Shown piece after piece: positions 55,290-62,992 of a stretch of DNA of 64,000 bases; the stretch's first letter is position 1, and each line of letters opens with the position of its first letter. The translations under genes and the position numbers were made by a program. The stretch covers positions 185,730-249,729 of the forward strand of contig NZ_JBEXNL010000006.1 in assembly GCF_040611135.1 (NCBI RefSeq), read 5' to 3'. This stretch comes from Tsukamurella sp040611135 (lineage in GTDB: Bacteria; Actinomycetota; Actinomycetes; Mycobacteriales; Mycobacteriaceae). The notes beneath the pieces were generated by a model. The model was not told where the DNA came from. It saw nothing but the letters and a program-made list of their open reading frames with translations, and ran no database searches.

Positions 55290-56555
55290 TCAGTCGTCGG
55301 CGACGGGATCCGCCGCGGCGAGGCGGAGGGCGGCCTCGATCTCGCGCCGGCGGCTGAGCACCGCGTGGCCGAGAAGGTCCTCGACCTTCTCCATCCGGTT
55401 CACCACCGTGTTCTTGTTGACGCCGAGCCGTCGCGCCGTCCGGATCGGACTGAGGTTCTCGTCCAGGTAGACCTGCACCGTGCTGCGCAGCCGCGCCGCC
55501 TGCTCGTCGTCGGCGGTCAGCGGGCCGAGCTCCGCGCGCACGAACCGCTGCGCGGCAACGGGATCCGCGGTGAGCAACTCCAGCAGCGCGACATCGTGGT
55601 GGAACACCACCCGCTCGTTCCGGTTCCCCGCGAACCGCGCGACGCGGCGTGCCGCGGTGGCCTCGTCGTGCGTGCGGATCAGACCGTCGATGCCGGGCGA
55701 TGCATCGCCGACGGTGACGCGCACCGCGTCGGGAACGACGAGTTCCGCGCGGACACGGTCGAGGTCGTGCGCGATGACCCGCGCCCACCCCCACACGACC
55801 CAGTTGCCCACGGGCACGAGCATGACCTCTCCCCCGCGACCGACGACGGACCCGACGCGCGCCGCGACGGACTCCAGGGTCACGGCGTGCCGGCCGTCGG
55901 GCTCGGACGGTTCCATCCACACGATGAACCCCACATGGGTGCCGCTGACGTCGTAGCGCAGCGCCGCCGACGCCCGGTCCGCCGGCACCGATCCGCCGTC
56001 GAGGAGCTCGCGGATCATCTCCGCGCGCAGCACTGCGTCGCCGCGGTCGCGGCGGGCGCGTTCGTCGAGATAGGTGCGCGTGAGCTGCACCGACGTGGCG
56101 TCCACGTAGGCGAAGAAGAACCGGGAGGCCCGCAGCAGCGCCTCGGATCGGATGTCGTCGTCGGCCTCGAGCCGGCTGATCGTGGTCTGCCAGGCCGCCT
56201 CGACGATCTCGTGGCCGAGTCGGTAGGCGCGCAGCATCGCGTGCAGTTCGATCCCGCGGTGCACCAGTTCGGCGGGCCAGGCGACGGCCACGGGCGGCGG
56301 GTCGAGCGGCACGGTCCGGTGGCTCCGCCGCAGCCCGCGCCACACGTCGTGCAGGGTCCGCGTGGCGACGGTGCCGGTCATGCGCCGCAGGTCCTCGTCG
56401 CCGTCCTCCGCGAACTCCTCGACGCGGGTGTAGATCGCCTCGAGGATCTCGTCGCTCAGGCGGTCGGGATCGATGGCGTCCGCCAGGCCGCCGAGAAGCG
56501 CCTCGATGGCCCGATCACGGTCGGTCCCCGCGGAGCCGAGGTCGATCTCTGCCAT
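55290..56555 (-). CDS. PucR/CdaR-like helix-turn-helix regulator
   Basis: The 421-residue protein has an N-terminal sensing region, a middle CdaR GGDEF-like domain (about 185-310, GFIVWMEPSE... and VTVGDASPGIDGLIRTHDEA) and a C-terminal PucR-type HTH: VYLDENLSPIRTARRLGVNK followed by NTVVNRMEKVEDLLGH. Such regulators activate catabolic genes. It lies upstream of the CYP153 operon on the same strand and may respond to alkane or alcohol. The ATG at 56555 starts the protein. Confidence 0.9.
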   Translation of the reverse strand: MAEIDLGSAGTDRDRAIEALLGGLADAIDPDRLSDEILEAIYTRVEEFAEDGDEDLRRMTGTVATRTLHDVWRGLRRSHRTVPLDPPPVAVAWPAELVHRGIELHAMLRAYRLGHEIVEAAWQTTISRLEADDDIRSEALLRASRFFFAYVDATSVQLTRTYLDERARRDRGDAVLRAEMIRELLDGGSVPADRASAALRYDVSGTHVGFIVWMEPSEPDGRHAVTLESVAARVGSVVGRGGEVMLVPVGNWVVWGWARVIAHDLDRVRAELVVPDAVRVTVGDASPGIDGLIRTHDEATAARRVARFAGNRNERVVFHHDVALLELLTADPVAAQRFVRAELGPLTADDEQAARLRSTVQVYLDENLSPIRTARRLGVNKNTVVNRMEKVEDLLGHAVLSRRREIEAALRLAAADPVADD

Positions 56556-56652
56556 GCGTTCCCGTCCCGATCCGCGGCGCCCACGACGCCGGCCTGCCCG
56601 ATGCGCCGCTCATGGTAGCCACCCGGCCGGCCCCGGCGGGCCGCCTCGACCA

Positions 56653-56979
56653 TCAGCCGTGCGGTACCCGGCGGTGCCACCACGACTGCGACCGCCAGGA
56701 GTACGGGTCCTCCACGGTCACCAGAAGGAACCGGCGATCCAGCTCCTCGACCGCGACGCGCAGTCGCCGAGCTCTGCGACCGCCGTTGCGCATGATGCTC
56801 TCGAGGCGATCCCGTGCGTCCGTGAGCACGTAGCCGTCGCAGCACTCACACCCCGTGCTATAGCCGTAGTCACCGTCGCGGACACGTTGTTCGGTCCGCT
56901 CGACGTGCTCGCGCCATTCCCCGAGGAGCGCGATCGCTGGAGTCTGGGGCTGCGGCGTGCGCGGCCGGTGCGGATTCAC
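56653..56979 (-). CDS. Hypothetical protein (108 aa) with CxCC motif
   Basis: The 108-residue frame reads GYSTGCECCDGYVLTDARDRLE and later RVAVEELDRRFLLVTVEDPY. The three cysteines in CECC could bind zinc. Codon use has the strong third-position G/C bias of real genes here. No function is recognised. It lies between the regulator gene and the 57.1-kb hairpin. Confidence 0.6.
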   Translation of the reverse strand: MNPHRPRTPQPQTPAIALLGEWREHVERTEQRVRDGDYGYSTGCECCDGYVLTDARDRLESIMRNGGRRARRLRVAVEELDRRFLLVTVEDPYSWRSQSWWHRRVPHG

Positions 56980-57104
56980 CGCTGCGGGGCGGACGCCCCG
57001 TTCATCAGAAAGAGTTTCATTCGCGGCGCCGTGACGTGGCGCTGCCGGTGCAGGGCGGCCGAATCACCGCCAGCGGCCAGAGTACCCCGATCACCGCGGC
57101 ACCT

Positions 57105-57143
57105 GTGCTCCGAAGATCACCTGTGAGGTGATCTTCGGAGCAC
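57105..57143. terminator. Perfect 18-bp hairpin after the VOC gene
   Basis: GTGCTCCGAAGATCACCT (57105-57122) is followed by the loop GTG and its exact complement (57126-57143). On the minus strand it starts 14 bases after the VOC stop and must be a very stable hairpin. No T-run follows. The length exceeds most terminators. Confidence 0.7.
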
Positions 57144-57157
57144 GGGGTTCGGCGGAG

Positions 57158-57775
57158 TCACTGCCAGACGAAGCCGTCCGGATCGGTGAGGGCTCCGAGC
57201 CCACCGTCGACGCGCAGGCGGTGGGAGCCGCTGCCCTCCGCGGGCACGCCCGCGTCCTTCGCCGCGGCCCTCCGCCCGTACAGCGCGAGCTTCACCGCGC
57301 CGGGCGCGGCGTCGAACTCGACGTACTTGCGGCCGAAGCTCTTCGCCACCGTGAGGCCGTGCTCGACGTAGAAGGCCTTGGTGGCGGCCACGTCGTCGAC
57401 GCCGAGCAACAGCACCACGTCGTCGACGACGCGCAGCGGGGCGCCCGTGTTCTTCTTCGAGGAGGAGGCCACCTTCCAGATCGTGCCGTCGGGGGCGCGG
57501 AACACACCGCCGTAGCCCCAGAAGGACTTCCGCGCGGGCTTGATCTCCGTCGCGCCCGCCGCGAGGGCGGGTGCGACGAAGGAGTCCACGACGGCGGGCT
57601 CGGCCACGACGAGCGAGACCACGCAGCCGCGGAAGCCGCTGGAATCGCCCTCGGCGGGCGCGACGCGCAGTCGCTCACCGAGGCCGAACGCGGTGTCGTA
57701 GAAGGCCCGGGCGGCGGCCGGATCGGCGACCTCCAGGGTGAGGGAACGGACCGGGGTGGAAACTGTTGTCGTCAT
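57158..57775 (-). CDS. VOC family (glyoxalase/dioxygenase fold) protein
   Basis: The 205-residue protein consists of two beta-alpha-beta-beta-beta VOC modules, residues about 10-120 (SLTLEVADPAAARAFYDTAF) and 125-205 (LLLGVDDVAATKAFYVEHGL). GALTDPDGFVWQ at the end is the usual metal-ligand region. It may be a glyoxalase-like or resistance protein; nothing points to one substrate. The ATG at 57775 is 69 bases from the end of infA. Confidence 0.88.
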   Translation of the reverse strand: MTTTVSTPVRSLTLEVADPAAARAFYDTAFGLGERLRVAPAEGDSSGFRGCVVSLVVAEPAVVDSFVAPALAAGATEIKPARKSFWGYGGVFRAPDGTIWKVASSSKKNTGAPLRVVDDVVLLLGVDDVAATKAFYVEHGLTVAKSFGRKYVEFDAAPGAVKLALYGRRAAAKDAGVPAEGSGSHRLRVDGGLGALTDPDGFVWQ

Positions 57776-57844
57776 GCCTGCAACGCTATGAGCTGCACCT
57801 TCCCGGCGCTTCTCGATTCCTGACCGATCCGCGGCGCGACGGGC

Positions 57845-58069
57845 TCAGCTGCGGTATCGGAACAGGATCCGGCCGCGCGTGAGGTCGTAGGGACTGATCT
57901 CCACGAGCACCCGGTCGAGCGGCACGATCTTGATGTAGTTCTTCCGGATCTTCCCGCTGATGTGGGCGAGTACGACGTGCCCGTTGTCCAGCTCGACCCG
58001 GAAGGTCGCGTTCCGCAGTCCTTCGACGACGGTGCCTGCGGCCTCGATGCCGCGCGCTGTCTTCGTCAT
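57845..58069 (-). CDS. infA: Translation initiation factor IF-1 (paralogue)
   Basis: The 74-residue S1/OB-fold protein has RNATFRVELDNGHVVLAHIS, GKIRKNYIKIVPLDRVLVEI and YDLTRGRILFRYR, the full IF-1 pattern. IF-1 binds the ribosomal A site during initiation. Actinobacteria keep the main infA beside rpmJ/rpsM in the ribosomal cluster, and its sequence differs at many positions, so this is a second copy. Its ATG overlaps the stop of the upstream gene by four bases (ATGA). Confidence 0.92.
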   Translation of the reverse strand: MTKTARGIEAAGTVVEGLRNATFRVELDNGHVVLAHISGKIRKNYIKIVPLDRVLVEISPYDLTRGRILFRYRS

Positions 58070-58539
58070 GCCCGCACCAGCTCGACCGTGGTCTCGACGG
58101 CGGATCCGCCCGCGGCCTCGAGAGCGTCGATCGTCGCCCGGTCGGCGGCGTCGACATCCGCGGCGAGGAAGGCCGTCGGCCGTCCCGCGTGCGGCCGGAC
58201 CGCGCGCACCGCGGGCAGATCCGCGATCGGCGGGGGTGGCCCGTCGGGGTCGAACGGGATGCGGTACAGCACTTCCCGTCGGCGCTCGGTGAACCCGTGG
58301 CGGCGCCAGGCGGCCAGGAGCTCGCCGTCGCCGGCGGCGACCAGGGTGCGCAGCGGCAGGGGCAGCTCGGCGAGGATCGCCGCAGCGATCAGGTCGAAGG
58401 CCGGTGCGCTCCAGGCGTCGACGCTGATGAAGCCGGGCCTTCGCGAGGTCCCGCCGCGGCCGATGACCTGGCCATCGGCATCGACGGCGAGCCAGTCACC
58501 GTCGTCGGCGCGCTGCAGGGTGAGAGAGGAATCGTTCAT
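58066..58539 (-). CDS. Hypothetical protein coupled to IF-1, GNAT-like
   Basis: The 157-residue protein has a segment LLAAWRRHGFTERRREVLYRI resembling the C-terminal acyl-CoA region of GNAT acetyltransferases, and an N-terminal beta pattern (WLAVDADGQVIGRGG) that fits the same fold. The central acyl-CoA P-loop (Q/RxxGxG/A) is not evident, so it may be inactive or another fold. GAAAGG precedes the ATG at 58539. It is translationally coupled to the infA paralogue by a four-base overlap. Confidence 0.6.
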   Translation of the reverse strand: MNDSSLTLQRADDGDWLAVDADGQVIGRGGTSRRPGFISVDAWSAPAFDLIAAAILAELPLPLRTLVAAGDGELLAAWRRHGFTERRREVLYRIPFDPDGPPPPIADLPAVRAVRPHAGRPTAFLAADVDAADRATIDALEAAGGSAVETTVELVRA

Positions 58540-58749
58540 GGCGGTGCCTTTCAGGAGTGCCTGCGCGGCGCTCCTGGTGATGACACCTCGTTCAGCCGTG
58601 GTTCGGAGGGAGCACCGACATCGTTGCAACGTTCACGGGTCTCACCTCCTCAGGGCCTGTCACGGTCCAGCCCAGCGTAGCCGGAGGCCGCACGCCGCCG
58701 CATCTCCTTTTTCCGGCTCCCGCACTACGGTGGTCCGAGGAGGTGCGCG

Positions 58750-60165
58750 ATGGACGAGACGACCTACGACGTGATCGTGATCGGAGGCGGGCCGGTCGGC
58801 GAGAACGTGGCCGACCGCGCCGTCCGGGGCGGGCTCACCGCGGCCCTGATCGAGAGCGACCTGTACGGCGGCGAGTGCTCCTACTGGGCCTGCATGCCGT
58901 CGAAGGCACTGCTCCGCCCCGGCCAGGCCCTGCGCGAGGCGCAACACGTGCGCGGCGCGCTCGCCGGACCGGCGGCGCTGGATCCGTCCGAGGTCTTCGC
59001 CCGACGCGACGCCGTGGCCCACGACTGGGACGACGCCGGCCAGGTCCGTTGGGCGCACGCGTCCGGCATCACCACGATCCGCGGGCGCGGTCGGCTCGCG
59101 GGGCCGCGCCGGGTCACCGTCGCCGGACCCGACGGTGCCGAGACCACCCTGACCGCGCGGCACGCCGTCGTGGTCGCGACCGGGACGGACGCGGCCGTGC
59201 CCGACATCGAGGGCCTGCGCGCGGCGCGGCCGTGGACCAGCCGAGAGGCAACCAGCGCGAAGACGGCGCCGGCGCGGCTCGCGGTGGTCGGCGGCGGCGT
59301 CGTCGCGACCGAGATGGCCACGGCGTACGCCTCGCTCGGTTCGGCGGTGACCGTCATCGCGCGCAGCGGCGTGCTGACGAACCTCGAGCCCTTCGCTGGC
59401 GAGGCCGTCGCGGACGGGCTGCGCGCACTGGGCGTGGAGATCGTGACCGGCGAGTCGCCGACCCGGGTCACCCGCGCGGACGGCGAGGTCACGATCGAGA
59501 CCTCCGGCGGGCGGACCGTCGTGGCCGACGAGGTGCTGGCGGCCACCGGGCGGTCGCCGCGCACCGTCGACCTGGGGCTGGAGACGGTCGGGCTGGAGCC
59601 CGGGTCGTGGCTCGCCGTGGACGACACGATGCTGGTCGCGGGCTTCGACTGGCTGTACGCGGCGGGCGATGTGAATCACCGTGCGCTGCTGACCCATCAG
59701 GGCAAGTACCAGGCGCGGGCCGCGGGTGACGTGATCGTGGCGCGGGCGAAGGGCGAGCGCGTCGACGACGGGCCGTGGGGCGCGCACGCCGCGACGGCCG
59801 ACCACGCCGCGGTGCCGCAGGTGATCTTCACCGACCCGGAGGTCGCGGCCATCGGCGTGACCGAGGCGCAGGCGCGGAGGGCCGGCACGGACATCGCGGT
59901 GGTCGACTACGACCTGGGCTGGGTGGCCGGCGCGAGCCTGTACGCGGACGGCTACGCCGGGCGGGCGCAGATGGTCGTGGACGAGAGCCGGGGCGTGGTG
60001 ATCGGCGTGACGCTCGTGGGCCCCGCGGTGGCCGAGCTCCTGCACGCCGCCACGACCGCCGTGGTGGGTGAGGTCCCGATCGCGCGGCTGTGGCACGCGG
60101 TGCCGGCCTATCCGACGATCAGCGAGGTCTGGCTACGGCTCCTGGAGCGTTACCGCGACCGGTGA
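58750..60165 (+). CDS. FAD-dependent pyridine nucleotide-disulfide oxidoreductase
   Basis: The 471-residue protein has the dihydrolipoamide dehydrogenase/mercuric reductase layout. IVIGGGPVGENVADRAVRGG binds FAD, GGECSYWACMPSKALLRP holds the redox cysteines at CxxxxC spacing (Cys45 and Cys50 approximately), LAVVGGGVVATEMATAYASLG binds NAD(P)H, and WHAVPAYPTISEVW ends with the catalytic His region. SYWA replaces the usual LNVG, which sets it apart from lipoamide dehydrogenase and suggests another disulfide or quinone substrate. It is the last gene before the composition shift at 60.2 kb. Confidence 0.9.
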   Translation: MDETTYDVIVIGGGPVGENVADRAVRGGLTAALIESDLYGGECSYWACMPSKALLRPGQALREAQHVRGALAGPAALDPSEVFARRDAVAHDWDDAGQVRWAHASGITTIRGRGRLAGPRRVTVAGPDGAETTLTARHAVVVATGTDAAVPDIEGLRAARPWTSREATSAKTAPARLAVVGGGVVATEMATAYASLGSAVTVIARSGVLTNLEPFAGEAVADGLRALGVEIVTGESPTRVTRADGEVTIETSGGRTVVADEVLAATGRSPRTVDLGLETVGLEPGSWLAVDDTMLVAGFDWLYAAGDVNHRALLTHQGKYQARAAGDVIVARAKGERVDDGPWGAHAATADHAAVPQVIFTDPEVAAIGVTEAQARRAGTDIAVVDYDLGWVAGASLYADGYAGRAQMVVDESRGVVIGVTLVGPAVAELLHAATTAVVGEVPIARLWHAVPAYPTISEVWLRLLERYRDR

Positions 60166-60221
60166 CCGCATCGGTGCGCTTGTGGAGGGAAGATTCAAAC
60201 CCACCACGCTCGTTAACAAGG

Positions 60222-60515
60222 CTCCTAAACTACCGGCGCACCCCTACCGAACAGCGGGCGAAGCCCTCGACCAGACCGCGAACCGTTCACCGGGCATCCA
60301 AGGGTGAAGTCGACACCCTGGTTCGCGCGTACCGCGAGGGGGCATCGATCCGTGACCTCGTCCGCGGCCACGGCATGCACATCCAGACGATTCGCAAGCA
60401 CCTGCACGAAGCTGGCATCACGCCACGGCACGAGTATGTGTCGAAAGTAACCCCGCAGATGGCCGAACAGGCCGCAGTTCTCTACGACGAGGGACTGTCG
60501 ACGGTGACCGTCGGC
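60222..60515 (+). pseudogene. Remnant of a resolvase/recombinase-type helix-turn-helix gene
   Basis: One frame reads ASKGEVDTLVRAYREGASIR, DLVRGHGMHIQTIRKHLHEAG and then TPQMAEQAAVLYDEGLSTV. This is two consecutive HTH units of the kind at the C-terminus of site-specific recombinases and related actinobacterial DNA-binding proteins. No catalytic domain precedes it and the second unit stops abruptly after VTVGKR near 60515, so it looks broken. It marks the start of the atypical region and may be what is left of the enzyme that brought it in. Confidence 0.6.
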
Positions 60516-60524
60516 AAACGCCCA

Positions 60525-60746
60525 GTTGTCTACACCTGCGTGCTCAGGCGCCTTCGTTGCCCCGCACCGCCGCCACCACTCGCGCTCGCGAGCCATGTGC
60601 TCCGCAACCCAGTCGGGCAGGCGAGGACCGTCGCCAGCGGCAATGAGGTGCTCGGCGTACTCGTCATCCCGCCCGGACGCATCGGCGATCACCCGACCAA
60701 TGTACTGGCACGCGCCTACACGACAGGTTCTCGGCCCGCCGATCAT
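60525..60746 (-). pseudogene. Truncated hypothetical gene fragment
   Basis: On the minus strand, MIGGPRTCRVGACQYIGRVI and DGPRLPDWVAEHMAREREWW give about 74 plausible residues. The frame then runs on into the antisense of the HTH remnant, which suggests that a deletion joined the two fragments near 60520. Family unknown. It starts about 30 bases from the divergent nuclease gene at 60776. Confidence 0.4.
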
Positions 60747-60775
60747 CTGGCGTGATACGGGCCCGGAGGAGCGTC

Positions 60776-62164
60776 ATGAGCCTGGGGAAGCCGCGCTGGA
60801 AGGCCGTGCCGTGGATTGCGGCACTGCTCGTGTTCATGGTCGCAATCACCGGCAACATCCTGGTGCCGCAGTACACAGTGCCCGCGGCAGTCGCCGACCC
60901 CAACGGGCCCGGATGGCCCCCAGGCCCCGGGACTGGACCGGGAACCGGCAGCGGCTCCGGACAGCAAGGCGCCGTTCCAGGCAAGGTTGCCCCGCAGGCG
61001 CCCGTGAATCCAGGTCAGGTTGCGCCCGATCCGGCAGTCTCACCCAACACGGGAAACACCGGGAACTCAGGGAACACCGGACCAAACGCCCAGTCCCCCA
61101 ACATCCCCAACCCGCCCGCAAACGGCAAACCCATCTTCAACGGGGACCAAGGCCAGCAACAGCCCGCTCAGCCACCCAACCAGCAACCGTCGAATACCTC
61201 GCAGGACAACACGAATTCAGAGCTGTCGGCACGGGAGCAGCGTGAAGCCGAGCGCCGACAGCGCCTAAAGGAAAAGCGCGAAGCAGCGAAGTGTGAATAC
61301 AATGAGTGGTTTAGTCCGAAGCCGGACGGAAAGTTTGATGACGAAAGCGACAAGGCAAAGTATCAGCAGTTCAGATACGATGCCGAACATGCGCCAAACT
61401 ACACTTCATTGGGGAAAAGGCGTACCAATGCCGGCCTGAGTGCAGATATTGATCACATAATTCCACTGAAGCGACTGTGGCAGATGAAAGGCTTCAAAGG
61501 ACTACCTCCGGATGTCCAGGTCGCGATCGCTGATAATCCCTCAAACTTGATGTTCGTACGAGACTCTCCCAACCGCTCGAAACAAGATGGTCTCGCTTCG
61601 GAATATGGAGAGAAGCCTGGCTGGAACGCGAGCACTCGAATTGATGGGGAGTTCACAGTCGAAGAACTCGCCGAGATGTGCCGACGAGAACGCGCGGTAT
61701 CGCCGAAGCTTCATAAGCTGATCACCGAGGCGATCGCAGAGCACGGACAGGCGGGATCCGTCGAGAGTAATCCAAGTTCGCCTTCCGACGCTGGCGATGG
61801 GTCGGGATCGAATCCGACGACGGTGCCCCTTGAGACAACGACGATTGCACCGACGGCGACGCCAACAGAAGTGACGCCGACGACGCAAGCCCCGTATCCC
61901 ACGACACCGACTGAGTTTCCGACAACAACGCAGGCGCCCGTCCGCACTGAGGAGACGACGCCGACCGAGGCGCCGATTAGACCACCTACGACATCCGGCG
62001 GAGCCCCCACGACAACAGCTCCGGTACAGGTGCCTGAGCGGACTGGCATCGAGCTACCGGCAGTCCCGACGCTCGTGGCGGTCGGTGCGTGTATTGCGGC
62101 ATGCGGTGCGGTTATTGTCGTAGGGGTGGTCGCGATCGCTGCACTGGCGCTTTTCAGCTACTAG
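60776..62164 (+). CDS. Membrane-anchored HNH nuclease domain protein (candidate surface effector)
   Basis: The 462-residue protein has, in order: an N-terminal hydrophobic helix at about 10-30 (possibly a signal anchor), a Pro/Gly/Gln/Asn-rich linker to about 140, a charged helix, an HNH nuclease domain at about 175-320, a Thr/Pro-rich stalk at about 330-425, and a C-terminal transmembrane helix at about 430-462. The nuclease has Asp226-His227 in DIDHIIPL, Asn254-Asn257 in DNPSNLMF and Asn266-Lys269 in NRSKQD, a complete HNH set like DUF1524-type domains. GGAGGA five bases before the ATG is a strong ribosome binding site. Base composition drops within the gene. A toxin displayed at the cell surface is the leading idea; DNA uptake or degradation is the alternative. 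Confidence 0.8.
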   Translation: MSLGKPRWKAVPWIAALLVFMVAITGNILVPQYTVPAAVADPNGPGWPPGPGTGPGTGSGSGQQGAVPGKVAPQAPVNPGQVAPDPAVSPNTGNTGNSGNTGPNAQSPNIPNPPANGKPIFNGDQGQQQPAQPPNQQPSNTSQDNTNSELSAREQREAERRQRLKEKREAAKCEYNEWFSPKPDGKFDDESDKAKYQQFRYDAEHAPNYTSLGKRRTNAGLSADIDHIIPLKRLWQMKGFKGLPPDVQVAIADNPSNLMFVRDSPNRSKQDGLASEYGEKPGWNASTRIDGEFTVEELAEMCRRERAVSPKLHKLITEAIAEHGQAGSVESNPSSPSDAGDGSGSNPTTVPLETTTIAPTATPTEVTPTTQAPYPTTPTEFPTTTQAPVRTEETTPTEAPIRPPTTSGGAPTTTAPVQVPERTGIELPAVPTLVAVGACIAACGAVIVVGVVAIAALALFSY

Positions 62165-62180
62165 GAGGAGGTACGCACAG

Positions 62181-62966
62181 GTGGATCAAGGCGGAACGGA
62201 CGATCGACAGGCAGAACCGTCAGATGAGACGAGCGCGCACCAAGTAGCTTCGGTGCCCGACCAGAGTGCACGGCGATGGAAGTACGCGTTTGTCGCGGCT
62301 ACCGTGGGGTTGGTAGTCGTTGTCGCGGGTATAGTTGCGGCTTGGCCAGAAGCCGATCACTCTGACTCGGGCAGCGGATTCGACTCCTCGAGGATCTTCG
62401 AAGCCGCAGGGATGTTTCCTGCCGGATCAAAGGTCGACAACAACCGCGCCGAGATCACGTTGCGAGAGAATGTTGGAGCGCTCCTATCTAGCGAGAAGCC
62501 CCAGGTGACTCCAGCCTCCTGCCAGAAGTATGTGGATGGGATTATCAATCCGTCACGAGTGGTCGGAACGCGGGTCCGAACAATAAATGGATACTCCAAG
62601 GGTGTCCAGTACACGATCACTGCTCAGACTCTTCCCGAAGGAACCCCCACGAGGGCCGCCCCGGATGCTGCCTGCCAAGAATTGACGTACGAATACTCAG
62701 ACGGATCGTTCGCGTTGGCGACCTCACCCAATGAGATTCCAAACATCGATGGCGTTCGGGTTGATGCGACACGAATCGTCATGCAAACCAACGCGAAGCA
62801 GACGATCGACACCTTCACATTTAAGGGGTGGATCGATGGTCGGCACGTTGTCGCTGTACAGGCAAAGTCTGATCCAAATGCTAAGCCGGCCGCGAACCCC
62901 ATCGACCCAACGTTCGCGAAGAGCCTCTTTGTCGAAACCGTTAAGTTAGTGCGTGGGCAGAAGTAA
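62181..62966 (+). CDS. Single-pass membrane protein with extracytoplasmic domain
   Basis: The 261-residue protein has a short cytoplasmic tail, a transmembrane helix at about 33-53 (YAFVAATVGLVVVVAGIVAA) and a soluble domain outside with two cysteines (ASCQKY and DAACQEL) that could form a disulfide. The fold hints at the sensor-like domains of mycobacterial envelope proteins (PknH sensor or DUF5642), but the match is too weak to name. GGAGGAGG spans the end of the upstream gene, so the GTG at 62181 is well supported and coupling is likely. It may chaperone, sense or export the nuclease. Confidence 0.75.
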   Translation: MDQGGTDDRQAEPSDETSAHQVASVPDQSARRWKYAFVAATVGLVVVVAGIVAAWPEADHSDSGSGFDSSRIFEAAGMFPAGSKVDNNRAEITLRENVGALLSSEKPQVTPASCQKYVDGIINPSRVVGTRVRTINGYSKGVQYTITAQTLPEGTPTRAAPDAACQELTYEYSDGSFALATSPNEIPNIDGVRVDATRIVMQTNAKQTIDTFTFKGWIDGRHVVAVQAKSDPNAKPAANPIDPTFAKSLFVETVKLVRGQK

Positions 62967-62992
62967 ATCTTGGAGACTGGAGGATTGTTGAG

